In this document: positions 29,621-37,623 of the stretch, one piece after another
Layout: each line of letters starts with the position of its first letter
Numbering within the stretch: position 1 is the stretch's first letter
Source: Thalassotalea ponticola
GTDB taxonomy: Bacteria > Pseudomonadota > Gammaproteobacteria > Enterobacterales > Alteromonadaceae
Length of the DNA stretch: 64,000 bases
Direction of reading: 5' to 3'
NCBI RefSeq assembly: GCF_041379045.1
Contig: NZ_CP166871.1
Coordinates: 2,604,001 to 2,668,000, forward strand
Program-made: the position numbers and the translations under genes
Notes under the pieces: model-generated
Databases searched by the model: none
What the model was told of the DNA's origin: nothing
The model's input: the letters and a program-made list of their open reading frames with translations, nothing else

Positions 29621-30835
29621 CTAGTGAGCAACCCACTCAACTTTTTCTAAATCAACACCGTCTTGGAACATTTCCCATAACGGCGACATTTCACGTAAGT
29701 GATTAATCGCGTTTTTAATCAGGTCTACGGCGTAATCCACTTCTTCAGGTTTGGTGTAACGACCAAAGCTAAAGCGAATTGAACTGTGTGCTAACTCGTC
29801 GTTCAACCCAAGCGCACGCAATACATACGAAGGCTCTAGACTCGCAGATGTACACGCTGAGCCCGACGACACAGCTAAGTCTTTAAGTGCCATGATCAGT
29901 GACTCACCTTCGACAAAGTTGAAGCTGACATTTAAGTTACCAGGGTAACGCTGTTTGAAGTCACCGTTGACAAACACTTGTTCCATGTCTTTGATCCCAG
30001 CCCATAAGCGATCACGCATTGCCGTTACGTGCTCAAGATCTTGTTGCATCTCGTCCTTGGCAATACGACACGCTTCACCAAAACCAACGATTTGATGAGT
30101 TGGTAGAGTACCACTGCGCATACCGCGCTCGTGACCACCACCGTGCATTTGCGCTTCTAAGCGAATACGCGGCTTGCGACGTACATACAATGCACCGATG
30201 CCTTTTGGCCCGTACATTTTGTGAGCCGAAATAGATAATAGGTCGATCTTCAATTCTTGTAGGTCAACTGGAATTTTACCCACTGATTGTGCCGCATCAA
30301 CGTGGAATACGATCTTGCGTGAGCGACATAATTCGCCAATAGACGCTACGTCTTGAATTACACCAATTTCGTTGTTTACGTGCATGATTGACACCAGTAC
30401 GGTATCGTCGCGCATCGCCGCCTCTAGCTTAGCCAAATCGATTAGACCATCAGCTTCAGGTTCGAGGTAAGTTACTTCGTAACCTTGACGCTCTAGCTCG
30501 CGACACGTATCAAGAACCGCTTTGTGCTCGGTCTTACTGGTGATAATGTGTTTGCCTTTTTTACCATAAAAATGCGCCGCACCTTTAATCGCTAAGTTAT
30601 CAGATTCAGTAGCACCCGATGTGAATACGATTTCACGCGGATCGGCATTGATAAGTTCAGCAATTTGATTGCGTGCAATATCAACGGCTTCTTCAGCCTG
30701 CCAACCAAACTTGTGCGAGCGAGATGCCGGATTGCCAAAACAACCGTCGGTGGTTAGGTATTGCATCATTTTTTCAGCAACGCGTTTATCAGTCGGTGTT
30801 GTTGCTGAATAATCAAGGTAAATTGGTAACTTCAT
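29621..30835 (-). CDS. iscS: Cysteine desulfurase IscS
   Basis: PLP enzyme that takes sulfur from cysteine for Fe-S clusters, tRNA thiolation and other uses. 404 residues. PLP Lys is in [15 protein letters not shown] (about residue 206), and the mobile active-site loop with the sulfur-carrying Cys is [19 protein letters not shown] (about 323-341). It starts [16 protein letters not shown], 31 bases after iscR. Cysteine synthesis gene cysE lies just upstream of the operon. Confidence 0.98.
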   Translation of the reverse strand: MKLPIYLDYSATTPTDKRVAEKMMQYLTTDGCFGNPASRSHKFGWQAEEAVDIARNQIAELINADPREIVFTSGATESDNLAIKGAAHFYGKKGKHIITSKTEHKAVLDTCRELERQGYEVTYLEPEADGLIDLAKLEAAMRDDTVLVSIMHVNNEIGVIQDVASIGELCRSRKIVFHVDAAQSVGKIPVDLQELKIDLLSISAHKMYGPKGIGALYVRRKPRIRLEAQMHGGGHERGMRSGTLPTHQIVGFGEACRIAKDEMQQDLEHVTAMRDRLWAGIKDMEQVFVNGDFKQRYPGNLNVSFNFVEGESLIMALKDLAVSSGSACTSASLEPSYVLRALGLNDELAHSSIRFSFGRYTKPEEVDYAVDLIKNAINHLREMSPLWEMFQDGVDLEKVEWVAH

Positions 30836-30866
30836 TAAAAATTCTCTCTTACGTAAACGAGGCGTC

Positions 30867-31373
30867 TTACCACTCGTTGATAATGCTTTTCGTTGATATC
30901 ACGGTGCCAACTGTCTTTTGCTGATGATTGCTCATATACTCAGCATCTTGGCGTTCCGATACTTTCTTCACATCGCCTTGATTAACCAGCTCACTTAATG
31001 TGATGTTACTGAGAAAATCGGCAATGCGTTCACTTAAATCATTCCATAAATTGTGGGTTAAACACTTGTGCCCACCTTGACAGTTGCCTTGTCCTTGACA
31101 ACGGGTAGCATCCACTGTTTCGTCAACCGCTTTAATTACATCGGCAACGGCAATTTTTGCCGTACAACGACCTAGGCGGTAACCCCCACCAGGCCCGCGC
31201 ACACTGCTCACTAGACCGTGCTTGCGCAACTTAGAAAACAGCTGTTCCAAATACGACAACGAAATACCTTGTCGCTCAGAAATGTCTGCTAACGGCACCG
31301 GACCGCTTTCGGCGTGAATAGCCACATCCAGCATAGCCGTAACCGCGTAGCGACCTTTCGATGTCAGTTTCAT
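30867..31373 (-). CDS. iscR: Fe-S cluster-sensing regulator IscR
   Basis: Rrf2-family repressor/activator that controls isc genes according to Fe-S status. 168 residues. N-terminal winged helix ([18 protein letters not shown]) and the cluster cysteines in [19 protein letters not shown] (about 92, 98, 104, with the following His 107 as a likely ligand). It is first gene of the isc operon. Its promoter region holds several matches to type-1 IscR sites, so autorepression is expected. Confidence 0.98.
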   Translation of the reverse strand: MKLTSKGRYAVTAMLDVAIHAESGPVPLADISERQGISLSYLEQLFSKLRKHGLVSSVRGPGGGYRLGRCTAKIAVADVIKAVDETVDATRCQGQGNCQGGHKCLTHNLWNDLSERIADFLSNITLSELVNQGDVKKVSERQDAEYMSNHQQKTVGTVISTKSIINEW

Positions 31374-31484
31374 GTGCTCACCCTGAAAAAATACACCAAA
31401 CCGCGCTTTGTATTCCTACAAAGGTCAGTTGTTAAGTAAGGATATTTAGCGCAAAATATCACGTGATTATCGTTAATGTCGCGC

Positions 31485-31512
31485 ATTTTACTTATCCGCA
31501 TAGAATAGTCAA
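31485..31512 (-). promoter_or_regulatory. iscR promoter
   Basis: Minus strand TTGACT (31512-31507), a 16-base spacer and TAAAAT (31490-31485). It overlaps the IscR-like site at 31494-31518. Confidence 0.65.
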
Positions 31513-31566
31513 CTAAATACCCGTATAAAATAGTCAAATTAATATCTGACTATTTTACTCAGGAAT
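31494..31566 (-). promoter_or_regulatory. Three IscR type-1-like sites in the cysE-iscR spacer
   Basis: Compared with the known type-1 consensus ATASYYGACTRWWWYAGTCRRSTAT, matches are at 31494-31518 (good right half, poor left half), 31517-31541 (ATACCCG and TAGTCAAAT) and 31542-31566 (near-complete, ATATCTGACT then ACTCAGGAAT). The best one lies farthest from iscR, 17 bases from the cysE stop. Confidence 0.6.
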
Positions 31567-31582
31567 TAATGATACGGCAAGT

Positions 31583-32389
31583 TTAAATTTTTGGATCGAA
31601 TTTTTCTCGTTCGATTTGACGACGCTTAGCAGCGTCTTGCTCTGCTTCAGCGAACTCACTAACGCGGAGCTCTGGCAGCTCATCTTCACAGACGTTACCA
31701 CCGAGTTTGTTAAGCTCACAGCTCATTTCTTTTAATTTTGCGTCCATCAAGTGTACGTGGTCGAGCACTCGACCAATCGCTTTGGCTACGGGGTCTGGGT
31801 TATCGCTCGACACCGCATACGCATCAAAGCCATACTTGCTAGCCAACTCGTTGCGCTTTTGCAACTCAGGATCGTTGCTGTTACTCACTACCCGGCCAGG
31901 AATGCCAACGACAGTCGCGCTGTCGGGTACATCTTTAACAACCACCGCATTGGAGCCGATCCGGGCGTTATTGCCAACGTTTAATGGCCCGAGTACTTTA
32001 GCGCCCGCGCCAATGACCACATTGTTACCCAATGTCGGATGGCGCTTGCCCGCTTTCCAGCTGGTACCACCTAAGGTAACGCCGTGGTAAACGGTACAGT
32101 CATCACCTATTTCGGCCGTTTCACCAATCACAATACCCATACCATGATCGATAAAAAAGCGCCGACCAATGGTTGCTCCTGGGTGAATTTCAACGCCAGT
32201 TAGCCAACGCAAAATGGTCGACACAGTGCGTGCCAACCATTTAAAGTTTTTTTGCCATAACCAATGCGATAAACAGTGCCCCCAAATGGCGTGTAGCCCA
32301 GGGTAGTTGGTTAATACTTCAAACGTATTACGCGCTGCAGGGTCGCGGTCGAATACACTGTTAATATCTTCTTTGATTCTGGCAAACAT
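31583..32389 (-). CDS. cysE: Serine O-acetyltransferase
   Basis: First committed step of cysteine synthesis: acetyl-CoA plus serine to O-acetylserine. 268 residues. A helical N-terminal domain is followed by left-handed beta-helix hexapeptide repeats with [16 protein letters not shown] (catalytic Asp/His region near 120-135) and the later [18 protein letters not shown]. The C-terminal tail is longer than in minimal CysE. The trmJ-cysE-isc order on one strand is common in Alteromonadales-type genomes (from general knowledge). Cysteine made here feeds IscS. Confidence 0.95.
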   Translation of the reverse strand: MFARIKEDINSVFDRDPAARNTFEVLTNYPGLHAIWGHCLSHWLWQKNFKWLARTVSTILRWLTGVEIHPGATIGRRFFIDHGMGIVIGETAEIGDDCTVYHGVTLGGTSWKAGKRHPTLGNNVVIGAGAKVLGPLNVGNNARIGSNAVVVKDVPDSATVVGIPGRVVSNSNDPELQKRNELASKYGFDAYAVSSDNPDPVAKAIGRVLDHVHLMDAKLKEMSCELNKLGGNVCEDELPELRVSEFAEAEQDAAKRRQIEREKFDPKI

Positions 32390-32454
32390 ATAAATCCTTA
32401 ACTGATAGGCTGTTAATTGAGGTTGATTATCAACAACCCTATCACTGGTGACGG

Positions 32455-33207
32455 TTAGTTTTTCTCGGCAACCTTATCAATTGAAGCCAATATCCCGCGT
32501 AGCATTTTGAGCTCTTTACCGTCTGGACGCGCACGATTAAATAAACGACGCACTTTACTCATAATCATGCCAGGGTGCTTAGGCTGAATAAAACCGGTTT
32601 TTTTCATTGCTGCTTCAAAGTGCTCATAAAAGCGTTCGGTCTCATCAACTAACGGATATTGTTCAGCATCGTCATCCGAGGTCTCAGGCGTCGCTTTATT
32701 TGCGTACTGAGCTGATTGCTGCTCGAGATAATTCATCCGCACTTCATAACTTAGCGTTTGCACCGCCATAGCCAGATTCAGAGAGCTGTACTCAGGGTTT
32801 GCCGGAATACACACGTGGTAGTGACACAGCTGAAGTTCGTCATTGGTTAAGCCGCTACTCTCACGGCCAAATACCAAGGCGACAGGATAGTTATGTCCCT
32901 CTTCAGTCATTTTAGCACCGCACTCTCTCGGCTCAAGCATTGGCCAAGGTAAAGTGCGAGAACGGGCGCTGGTACCAACCACTAACCCACAATCACTGAT
33001 CGCTTCTTCTAACGTGTTTACCACTTTGGCGTTGGCGAGTACATCGGTTGCGCCAGCGGCTAACGCCTGCGCTTGCCCATTTGGCATTTCAATAGGATCG
33101 ACCAAATAAAGGTTGGTTAACCCCATGGTTTTCATCGCTCGTGCCGCACTACCTATGTTGCGACAATCAGACGTATTGACTAAGACTATTCGAACGTTAT
33201 CTAACAT
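32455..33207 (-). CDS. trmJ: tRNA (cytidine/uridine-2'-O-)-methyltransferase TrmJ
   Basis: SPOUT-class methylase that modifies position 32 of tRNA. 250 residues. Visible are [19 protein letters not shown] near 11-29, [17 protein letters not shown] near 113 and the knot-forming [19 protein letters not shown] near 135-153. The linker and C-terminal helices after residue 165 are typical. It is upstream of cysE at 65 bases, and the two may be co-transcribed. Confidence 0.94.
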   Translation of the reverse strand: MLDNVRIVLVNTSDCRNIGSAARAMKTMGLTNLYLVDPIEMPNGQAQALAAGATDVLANAKVVNTLEEAISDCGLVVGTSARSRTLPWPMLEPRECGAKMTEEGHNYPVALVFGRESSGLTNDELQLCHYHVCIPANPEYSSLNLAMAVQTLSYEVRMNYLEQQSAQYANKATPETSDDDAEQYPLVDETERFYEHFEAAMKKTGFIQPKHPGMIMSKVRRLFNRARPDGKELKMLRGILASIDKVAEKN

Positions 33208-33559
33208 AATTTGATTCTGTTATTGGAAAATTGCCTCGATTTTAGCATAGCCTAAATACTGATGTCGTTAGTTTTAGTCCCATGTGGTAACAAAAAAGAT
33301 CAAAAAGTAACCATGATAAAAGTGCGACTTTTACCTCTGTGCTCGATCAACTTAACCTGCATTGAGTCGTTGTGTATAAAGGCGTTCAGTTGATTATTTA
33401 GCATCTTGCACTATAACTTTATAACCAAGATTAACTGGCTTAATCGCTGTATCGCTTTTTACAATTGCTTTTGTTATACTGCGCGCCGTTTTGCACACTA
33501 GCGAATGAGCCTAGTCGAACCCGTTCTTTATTGTTCTTTCTAAAATAAGGTAGTCACAC
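33208..33559. other. 352-base divergent region between trmJ and suhB
   Basis: An extended -10, TGTTATACT, with TATACT at 33475-33480 and a following G+C-rich GCGCGCC, is a likely suhB promoter; the -35 is weak. No gene is seen. The trmJ promoter must lie near 33210-33260. Confidence 0.45.
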
Positions 33560-34366
33560 ATGCATCCAATGCTGAATATCGCCGTGCGCGCTGCGCGCAG
33601 TGCCGGTAACGTTATTGCTCGTTCTTTTGAGCAGTCAGATAAAATTGAAGTTGAAGCCAAAGGTCTTAACGACTTGGTTACCAATGTTGATAAGCAAGCA
33701 GAGCAAATCATCATTGATACTATTTTAAAGTCATACCCTGAACACTCTATTGTGTCAGAGGAACGTGGTGTTATTGCCGGTTCAAATGCTGACTACCAAT
33801 GGATCATCGATCCACTCGATGGTACCACTAACTTTATCAAGGGTATCCCTCACTTTGCCGTTTCAATTGCCTTAAAATACAAAGGTAAATTGGACCAAGC
33901 CGTTATCTACGACCCAATTCGCGGAGAGCTTTTCACAGCGAGCCGTGGTAAAGGTGCACAATTAAACAACAGCCGTATTCGTGTAAGTAACATGAAAGAA
34001 ATCAACGGTAGCGTACTAGCAACAGGTTTCCCATTTAAGCAAAAAGCAAGTGCAGATGCTTATCTAAACATGTTTAAAGATTTATTCACCAAAACCGCCG
34101 ACATGCGCCGCGCTGGCTCAGCCGCGCTAGATTTGGCCTATGTTGCCGCCGGTCGTGTAGACGGATTCTTTGAGTTGGGCTTAAAACCATGGGATACCGC
34201 TGCCGGTGAACTACTGGTCATCGAAGCTGGTGGTTTGGTTACAGACTTTAATGGCGGTACTAATCATGCAAAAAGTGGTAACACCGTAGCGGCTAACGCG
34301 CGCGTATTAAAGCAACTGCTAACCGATATTCGTCCGCACTTAACACCATCGATGATCAATCGCTAA
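33560..34366 (+). CDS. suhB: Inositol-1-monophosphatase SuhB
   Basis: Mg-dependent phosphatase that in E. coli also joins the ribosomal antitermination complex. 268 residues. Metal sites are visible in EERGVI (about 67), IDPLDGTTNFIKG (Asp 84 and Asp 87) and LKPWDTAAGELLVIEAGG (Asp about 213). Start MHPMLNIAVRAAR is the usual one. It is monocistronic with a strong terminator. Pairing with trmJ in divergent orientation is the common gammaproteobacterial layout. Confidence 0.97.
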   Translation: MHPMLNIAVRAARSAGNVIARSFEQSDKIEVEAKGLNDLVTNVDKQAEQIIIDTILKSYPEHSIVSEERGVIAGSNADYQWIIDPLDGTTNFIKGIPHFAVSIALKYKGKLDQAVIYDPIRGELFTASRGKGAQLNNSRIRVSNMKEINGSVLATGFPFKQKASADAYLNMFKDLFTKTADMRRAGSAALDLAYVAAGRVDGFFELGLKPWDTAAGELLVIEAGGLVTDFNGGTNHAKSGNTVAANARVLKQLLTDIRPHLTPSMINR

Positions 34367-34416
34367 TTGACGAGCGTCATCTTGCCGTAACAGGCTACCT
34401 AGGTTGGACTAAAAGA

Positions 34417-34456
34417 AAACTGGAGATCTAAGTACTTAGGTCTCCAGTTTTTTTTA
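34417..34456 (+). terminator. suhB terminator
   Basis: Long stem AAACTGGAGA / TCTCCAGTTT with an inner CTAAG / CTTAG and a following run of eight or more T. Confidence 0.92.
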
Positions 34457-34587
34457 AATTAATTTCAATAACTTAAAGTTAAACAGCTCGCTCCCCCCTC
34501 TTTGCCAGAACAATACAAAAAACTCATTACAAAACAATGGACTAGTTGGTTTCTGCAAGCCTAAACCATAGCAATACGCTTATTTCA

Positions 34588-34813
34588 CTGGCTGCTTTGT
34601 GCCAGACAGAGTCGCTCAAATAATTAAAACAATTCAGCGTCATCCCATCATGCTTTTGGATGGGATCTCCTTCAATTCCGATGTGCCTTGACCGGCAGCT
34701 TTGTGCCATTAAGAGTTATTAACTAAATCAGAAAAATTAAACCGTCATCCCATCATGGTTTTGGATGGGAACTCCTTCAGTTTCGATGTGTCTTGACCGG
34801 CAGCTTTGTGCCA
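34588..34813. repeat. Intergenic palindromic repeats: two 71-base copies and a fragment
   Basis: Copies at 34638-34708 and 34743-34813 (105-base period) differ at about 5 of 71 positions. Each begins CGTCATCCCATCATG, contains the inverted repeat ATCCCA / TGGGAT and ends with the hairpin GGCAGCTTTGTGCC. A fragment of the end hairpin, CTGGCTGCTTTGTGCCAG, is at 34588-34605. It resembles the GTCATCCCA type of dispersed intergenic repeats of marine gammaproteobacteria. Confidence 0.8.
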
Positions 34814-34874
34814 GGAACGGTCTGTTAGCAATTGCTAATATACCAATATGTTACTACTACCAGCGAGGTAAATA

Positions 34875-35151
34875 TTGAAGAAAAGTTCAAGAAATATTTT
34901 ACGGAGTCGATTAACTGCACATGCTCAATCCTTCTCACTTCAGATATTACAATGCCCAATACCACACAATATAGCTGTACCAAAAGGAAGAATTGATATA
35001 GACCACCGAATTAGAGGATGATAACACTATTTTCTGTTTATCAGGAGCTTACGCTAGATTAGACAAGCAAACTGGGAAGAAAAAGCACTTACGTGGGTTA
35101 TCGCAATTGAATTTTCGAGTCATCTACTATCAATCTGCTGGTGTAATATAG
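34875..35151 (+). pseudogene. Possible broken small gene, function not recognised
   Basis: A 48-codon frame opens with TTG at 34875 five bases after GCGAGGT and closes at 35021. A second frame, shifted by +1, is open from 35002 to 35151 and ends RVIYYQSAGVI. Both read like protein (VPKGRIDIDHRIRG; SGAYARLDKQTGKKKHLRG), suggesting one gene of about 90 codons split by a frameshift near 35005-35020. No family is recognised, and neither piece is long enough to be certain. From 35152 to the next gene nothing else is seen, apart from A+T-rich sequence. Confidence 0.3.
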
Positions 35152-35393
35152 CAAGTAACTAAAAACCACCCAGTGTTTGCGTTATGCCAGATAAACTGCT
35201 TTCAGGTATACAAAAAACTAAAAAATTAAGTAGGGCGACAATAATCAGCCCCAATTTAATTCGAGCCCATAATTTAGGGGTGCCGCCCCACATTTTTACT
35301 TATTTATTTCCCTGGTAATCACCCCAAAAATACAGTACAAAGAGATAACCCCCTGTTTCTTCAGGATAGTTGCACTTCGTTCAATCTCGTTGA

Positions 35394-36347
35394 TTAATAG
35401 AGCAAATTTTCAATCCAATCAATGTTACTTAAATATTCTAAAGAAGCATCAGTCCATTTATTATTCGTAAGATCAACTTCGGCTAGCGAAGGGTTAAACG
35501 AAAAGTCAATTTCAGTGAGATGATTTGAAGAAAGATTTAAATTCTCGATATTAGGTAATAGGCTGAGATCTATATTTCCCAACTCGTTACTTTCTAAATT
35601 CAACGTTATTAAAGACGGTAAATCTAAATCTACAAATTGAATATCACCTTCAACAATCAATTGAGTTAAAGCCTCATGATTTTTAAGAGTTAGAGAAGAA
35701 AACCTTGCTCCTGTAATAACTACTTCAGTTAGCTTCTCGTTATATTCCAATGAAAGTGATATTAAACTTCCTTCACTAACTAGCCCATTTCCGTCTTCAT
35801 CAATGTAAAAAAACTTCGTATACAAATGCAAAGATTCCAGCTCACTTAAATTAATTAAATCAATTGCTTCCAGAGGACTCTCGCTAATAGTAATTTCTTT
35901 TAACTTAACCGCATTGGAAACATCGACTGTGGTTAGTAATAGGTTATTTTGCAGATCAAGTTCTACTAGGTTTTCTAAATTATTAACATCGAGATAATTC
36001 AGTTTTGAAGATGTTAGAGCGAAGTTCCTAATCCCAGGAAAGTCATATGCATTAATGATGCTGCTATTACCTACTCCATGGAAACCAACACTCGCTAGGT
36101 TTGGAAAGTTTGCAAGATCTGCAGTTGTGTCTATATACGTAGCATTACAGAAAAATTCAACTAACTCGTCCGCATAAACAAGTCCATCATCTGAAGATGA
36201 TGCCAACACACATTCTTTAACGATATCTGAAGTAAAATCAATATCTTCTATTTTTAACCGTTTGTCATTGTCGTCAGAACAAGCCGACGCCAATAAGGTT
36301 GAAAGTAACAATAAATAAATTCTGTACATGTTGTTAATCGCTAGCAT
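35394..36347 (-). CDS. Leucine-rich-repeat lipoprotein, function unknown
   Basis: A 317-residue exported protein. The signal runs from MYRIYLLLLSTLLA to the lipobox LASAC (Cys 23); Ser at +2 suggests outer-membrane sorting. The body is a run of roughly ten irregular leucine-rich repeats (for example LVELDLQNNLLLTTVDVSN, LNLSSNHLTEIDFSFNPSL), like other bacterial LRR lipoproteins that bind proteins at the cell surface. An insertion with an acidic EF-hand-like IDEDGNGLVSEG is near 180. Start choice: ATG 36347 has AGGAGG 13 bases upstream, and ATG 36329 is closer to the signal. The ATG at 36347 is inside a small inverted repeat. It follows the secreted-protein gene at 25 bases, so they are probably co-transcribed. 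A+T-rich. Confidence 0.8.
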   Translation of the reverse strand: MLAINNMYRIYLLLLSTLLASACSDDNDKRLKIEDIDFTSDIVKECVLASSSDDGLVYADELVEFFCNATYIDTTADLANFPNLASVGFHGVGNSSIINAYDFPGIRNFALTSSKLNYLDVNNLENLVELDLQNNLLLTTVDVSNAVKLKEITISESPLEAIDLINLSELESLHLYTKFFYIDEDGNGLVSEGSLISLSLEYNEKLTEVVITGARFSSLTLKNHEALTQLIVEGDIQFVDLDLPSLITLNLESNELGNIDLSLLPNIENLNLSSNHLTEIDFSFNPSLAEVDLTNNKWTDASLEYLSNIDWIENLLY

Positions 36348-36359
36348 TAAAAGGCTAGC
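36340..36359 (-). promoter_or_regulatory. Inverted repeat over the LRR-lipoprotein start codon
   Basis: GCTAGC occurs at 36340-36345 and 36354-36359 around an 8-base loop containing the ATG at 36347. The hairpin could reduce initiation there. Confidence 0.35.
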
Positions 36360-36372
36360 TCCTCCTGAAGTA

Positions 36373-37173
36373 TTAAAGACCTGCTTGCTGTTTTAAGCTT
36401 GCGAGAGATGAAGTGTAATTTGCGCCTTTAAATTGATCTTTATATGACGAAATCAGTTGATTCTTCTTATTATTCGCTGCATTGTAACCAAACGAACCAT
36501 GATGTTGGTATCTATACCAATATGTAGCGCCGTCTATTTCGTCACGTACCTTATAGTCATAACAAATGGCTCGAATTGTACAGTTTGTGGTTTGATGAGA
36601 AGTCATTCGAACTTCACCATTAATATAGCTATCCGTGTCATTCCCTGCTTGAAGGTATTTATTGTAGAGGGGTTGTAATGAAGACTCTAAGTCTTGTTGA
36701 TCAAACTCCCCTGTGTTAACTAATTCCTCGAAGAAAGAAACTCTCAACCCAATAGCTACGCCAAGGTGACCAGTTAATAAATAATGATCTGTTACATTGA
36801 TAGGGTTAAAAGCGGCGTGATTAACGGCGTTTGAGGTTTGATTTTCTACACTATCTAAATTGAAACCACTACTGCTTTTCGAATATACAGACATACTATC
36901 CGCAGCCGAATCAATAGTCTGTTGCAAAGCAGAGACTTGAGTTACGCTCAAAGAGCCGACAACAGTATCTTTGATCTCTTGGACTTGTGCATTAGAAAGT
37001 CCCGTATAGACGTTAACTTCAAACAGACTATTTATAATTCCAAAATTACCAGGGGAAGCAGTTACAAGATTTTCTGCAATATCATCAAATATGAAAATTG
37101 ATGCGTTCGCTTGAGAAGTAAATGCTAACGATGCAGCTAAAACTACATTTTTTATTTTCGTAGACAGTTTCAT
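36373..37173 (-). CDS. Secreted protein of unknown function
   Basis: 266 residues with a clear signal peptide (MKLSTKIKNVVLAASLAF, cleavage after SQANA, about residue 24). The mature part has no family I recognise. It has a helical, Ser/Gln/Val-rich first half (residues 25-125), one Cys pair in NCTIRAIC (about 197-203) that could form a disulfide, and an aromatic stretch GATYWYRYQHHGSFGYN near 214-230. ATG at 37173 has AAGGAC upstream. It lies between a tiny secreted-peptide gene and the LRR lipoprotein, all on one strand, downstream of a ToxR/CadC-like regulator. Low G+C compared with neighbours. Confidence 0.78.
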   Translation of the reverse strand: MKLSTKIKNVVLAASLAFTSQANASIFIFDDIAENLVTASPGNFGIINSLFEVNVYTGLSNAQVQEIKDTVVGSLSVTQVSALQQTIDSAADSMSVYSKSSSGFNLDSVENQTSNAVNHAAFNPINVTDHYLLTGHLGVAIGLRVSFFEELVNTGEFDQQDLESSLQPLYNKYLQAGNDTDSYINGEVRMTSHQTTNCTIRAICYDYKVRDEIDGATYWYRYQHHGSFGYNAANNKKNQLISSYKDQFKGANYTSSLASLKQQAGL

Positions 37174-37208
37174 TTTGATTTTTGTCCTTCAAACGTAATG
37201 AATTTTTA

Positions 37209-37350
37209 TTATGCAAGTTGAAGCAAAGCCAACTTCAAATTCATTCTCACGTCATCAACAAAAGAATTAAAGAGGGGAGCGGCACTCCCCATAAAATCAA
37301 AATATTTTTTACTGAGGCAATATTTTCCCAATAAAAGCTCTGTGCATAGG
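37209..37350 (-). pseudogene. Open frame continuing the small peptide gene after a +1 shift
   Basis: In the frame +1 to the 50-codon gene, the reading stays open from 37409 through 37350 to a TAA at 37209, giving a protein-like stretch (GKYCLSKKYFDFMGSAAPLF, then VRMNLKLALLQLA). If the run of five A at about 37361-37365 were one base shorter, the small gene would read through to about 98 residues with four cysteines. It may be a real frameshift, an error, or chance. Confidence 0.3.
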
Positions 37351-37503
37351 CTAGTCCTCTTTTTCACACCAAGGTTTAGGTTGGCAAAGAGTTTCAGGAT
37401 CATCAACACTCAGTTCGATATGAGCAACGACACTCGTGCTAATGCTGGCCATAAATAGACAATTTGCGGTTATCAATAATGCAAAAGTTTTTTTGATCAA
37501 CAT
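37351..37503 (-). CDS. Small secreted peptide of 50 residues with two cysteines
   Basis: An unlisted-size gene: ATG at 37503, TAG at 37351-37353, with AGGAG eight bases before the start, the best Shine-Dalgarno sequence in this segment. The first part, MLIKKTFALLITANCLFMAS, is a signal peptide with a likely cleavage after SVVA (about residue 27). The mature peptide is about 23 residues, acidic, with two Cys in LCQPKPWC. No bacteriocin, pheromone or toxin family is recognised. It is the first gene downstream of the membrane-bound regulator, and direct repeats lie in the spacer before it. A frameshifted longer form is possible (see the neighbouring entry). Confidence 0.55.
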   Translation of the reverse strand: MLIKKTFALLITANCLFMASISTSVVAHIELSVDDPETLCQPKPWCEKED

Positions 37504-37521
37504 AACAATGTACTCCTAACT

Positions 37522-37577
37522 ATGAATTCATCACAGATAGTACGCAAATTCATTAAATTATCGTGTATAAAATTCAC
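37522..37577 (-). promoter_or_regulatory. Three direct repeats before the secreted-peptide gene
   Basis: On the minus strand TGAATT is repeated at 37576-37571, 37552-37547 and 37530-37525 (spacings 24 and 22, about two helical turns). The last copy is inside the palindrome ATGAATTCAT. A winged-helix activator site is possible, but A+T-rich DNA makes chance matches likely. Confidence 0.3.
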
Positions 37578-37623
37578 TCTATTTTATTGGGAATTTATTG
37601 CTAGTTATTTATATAGCTTATAT

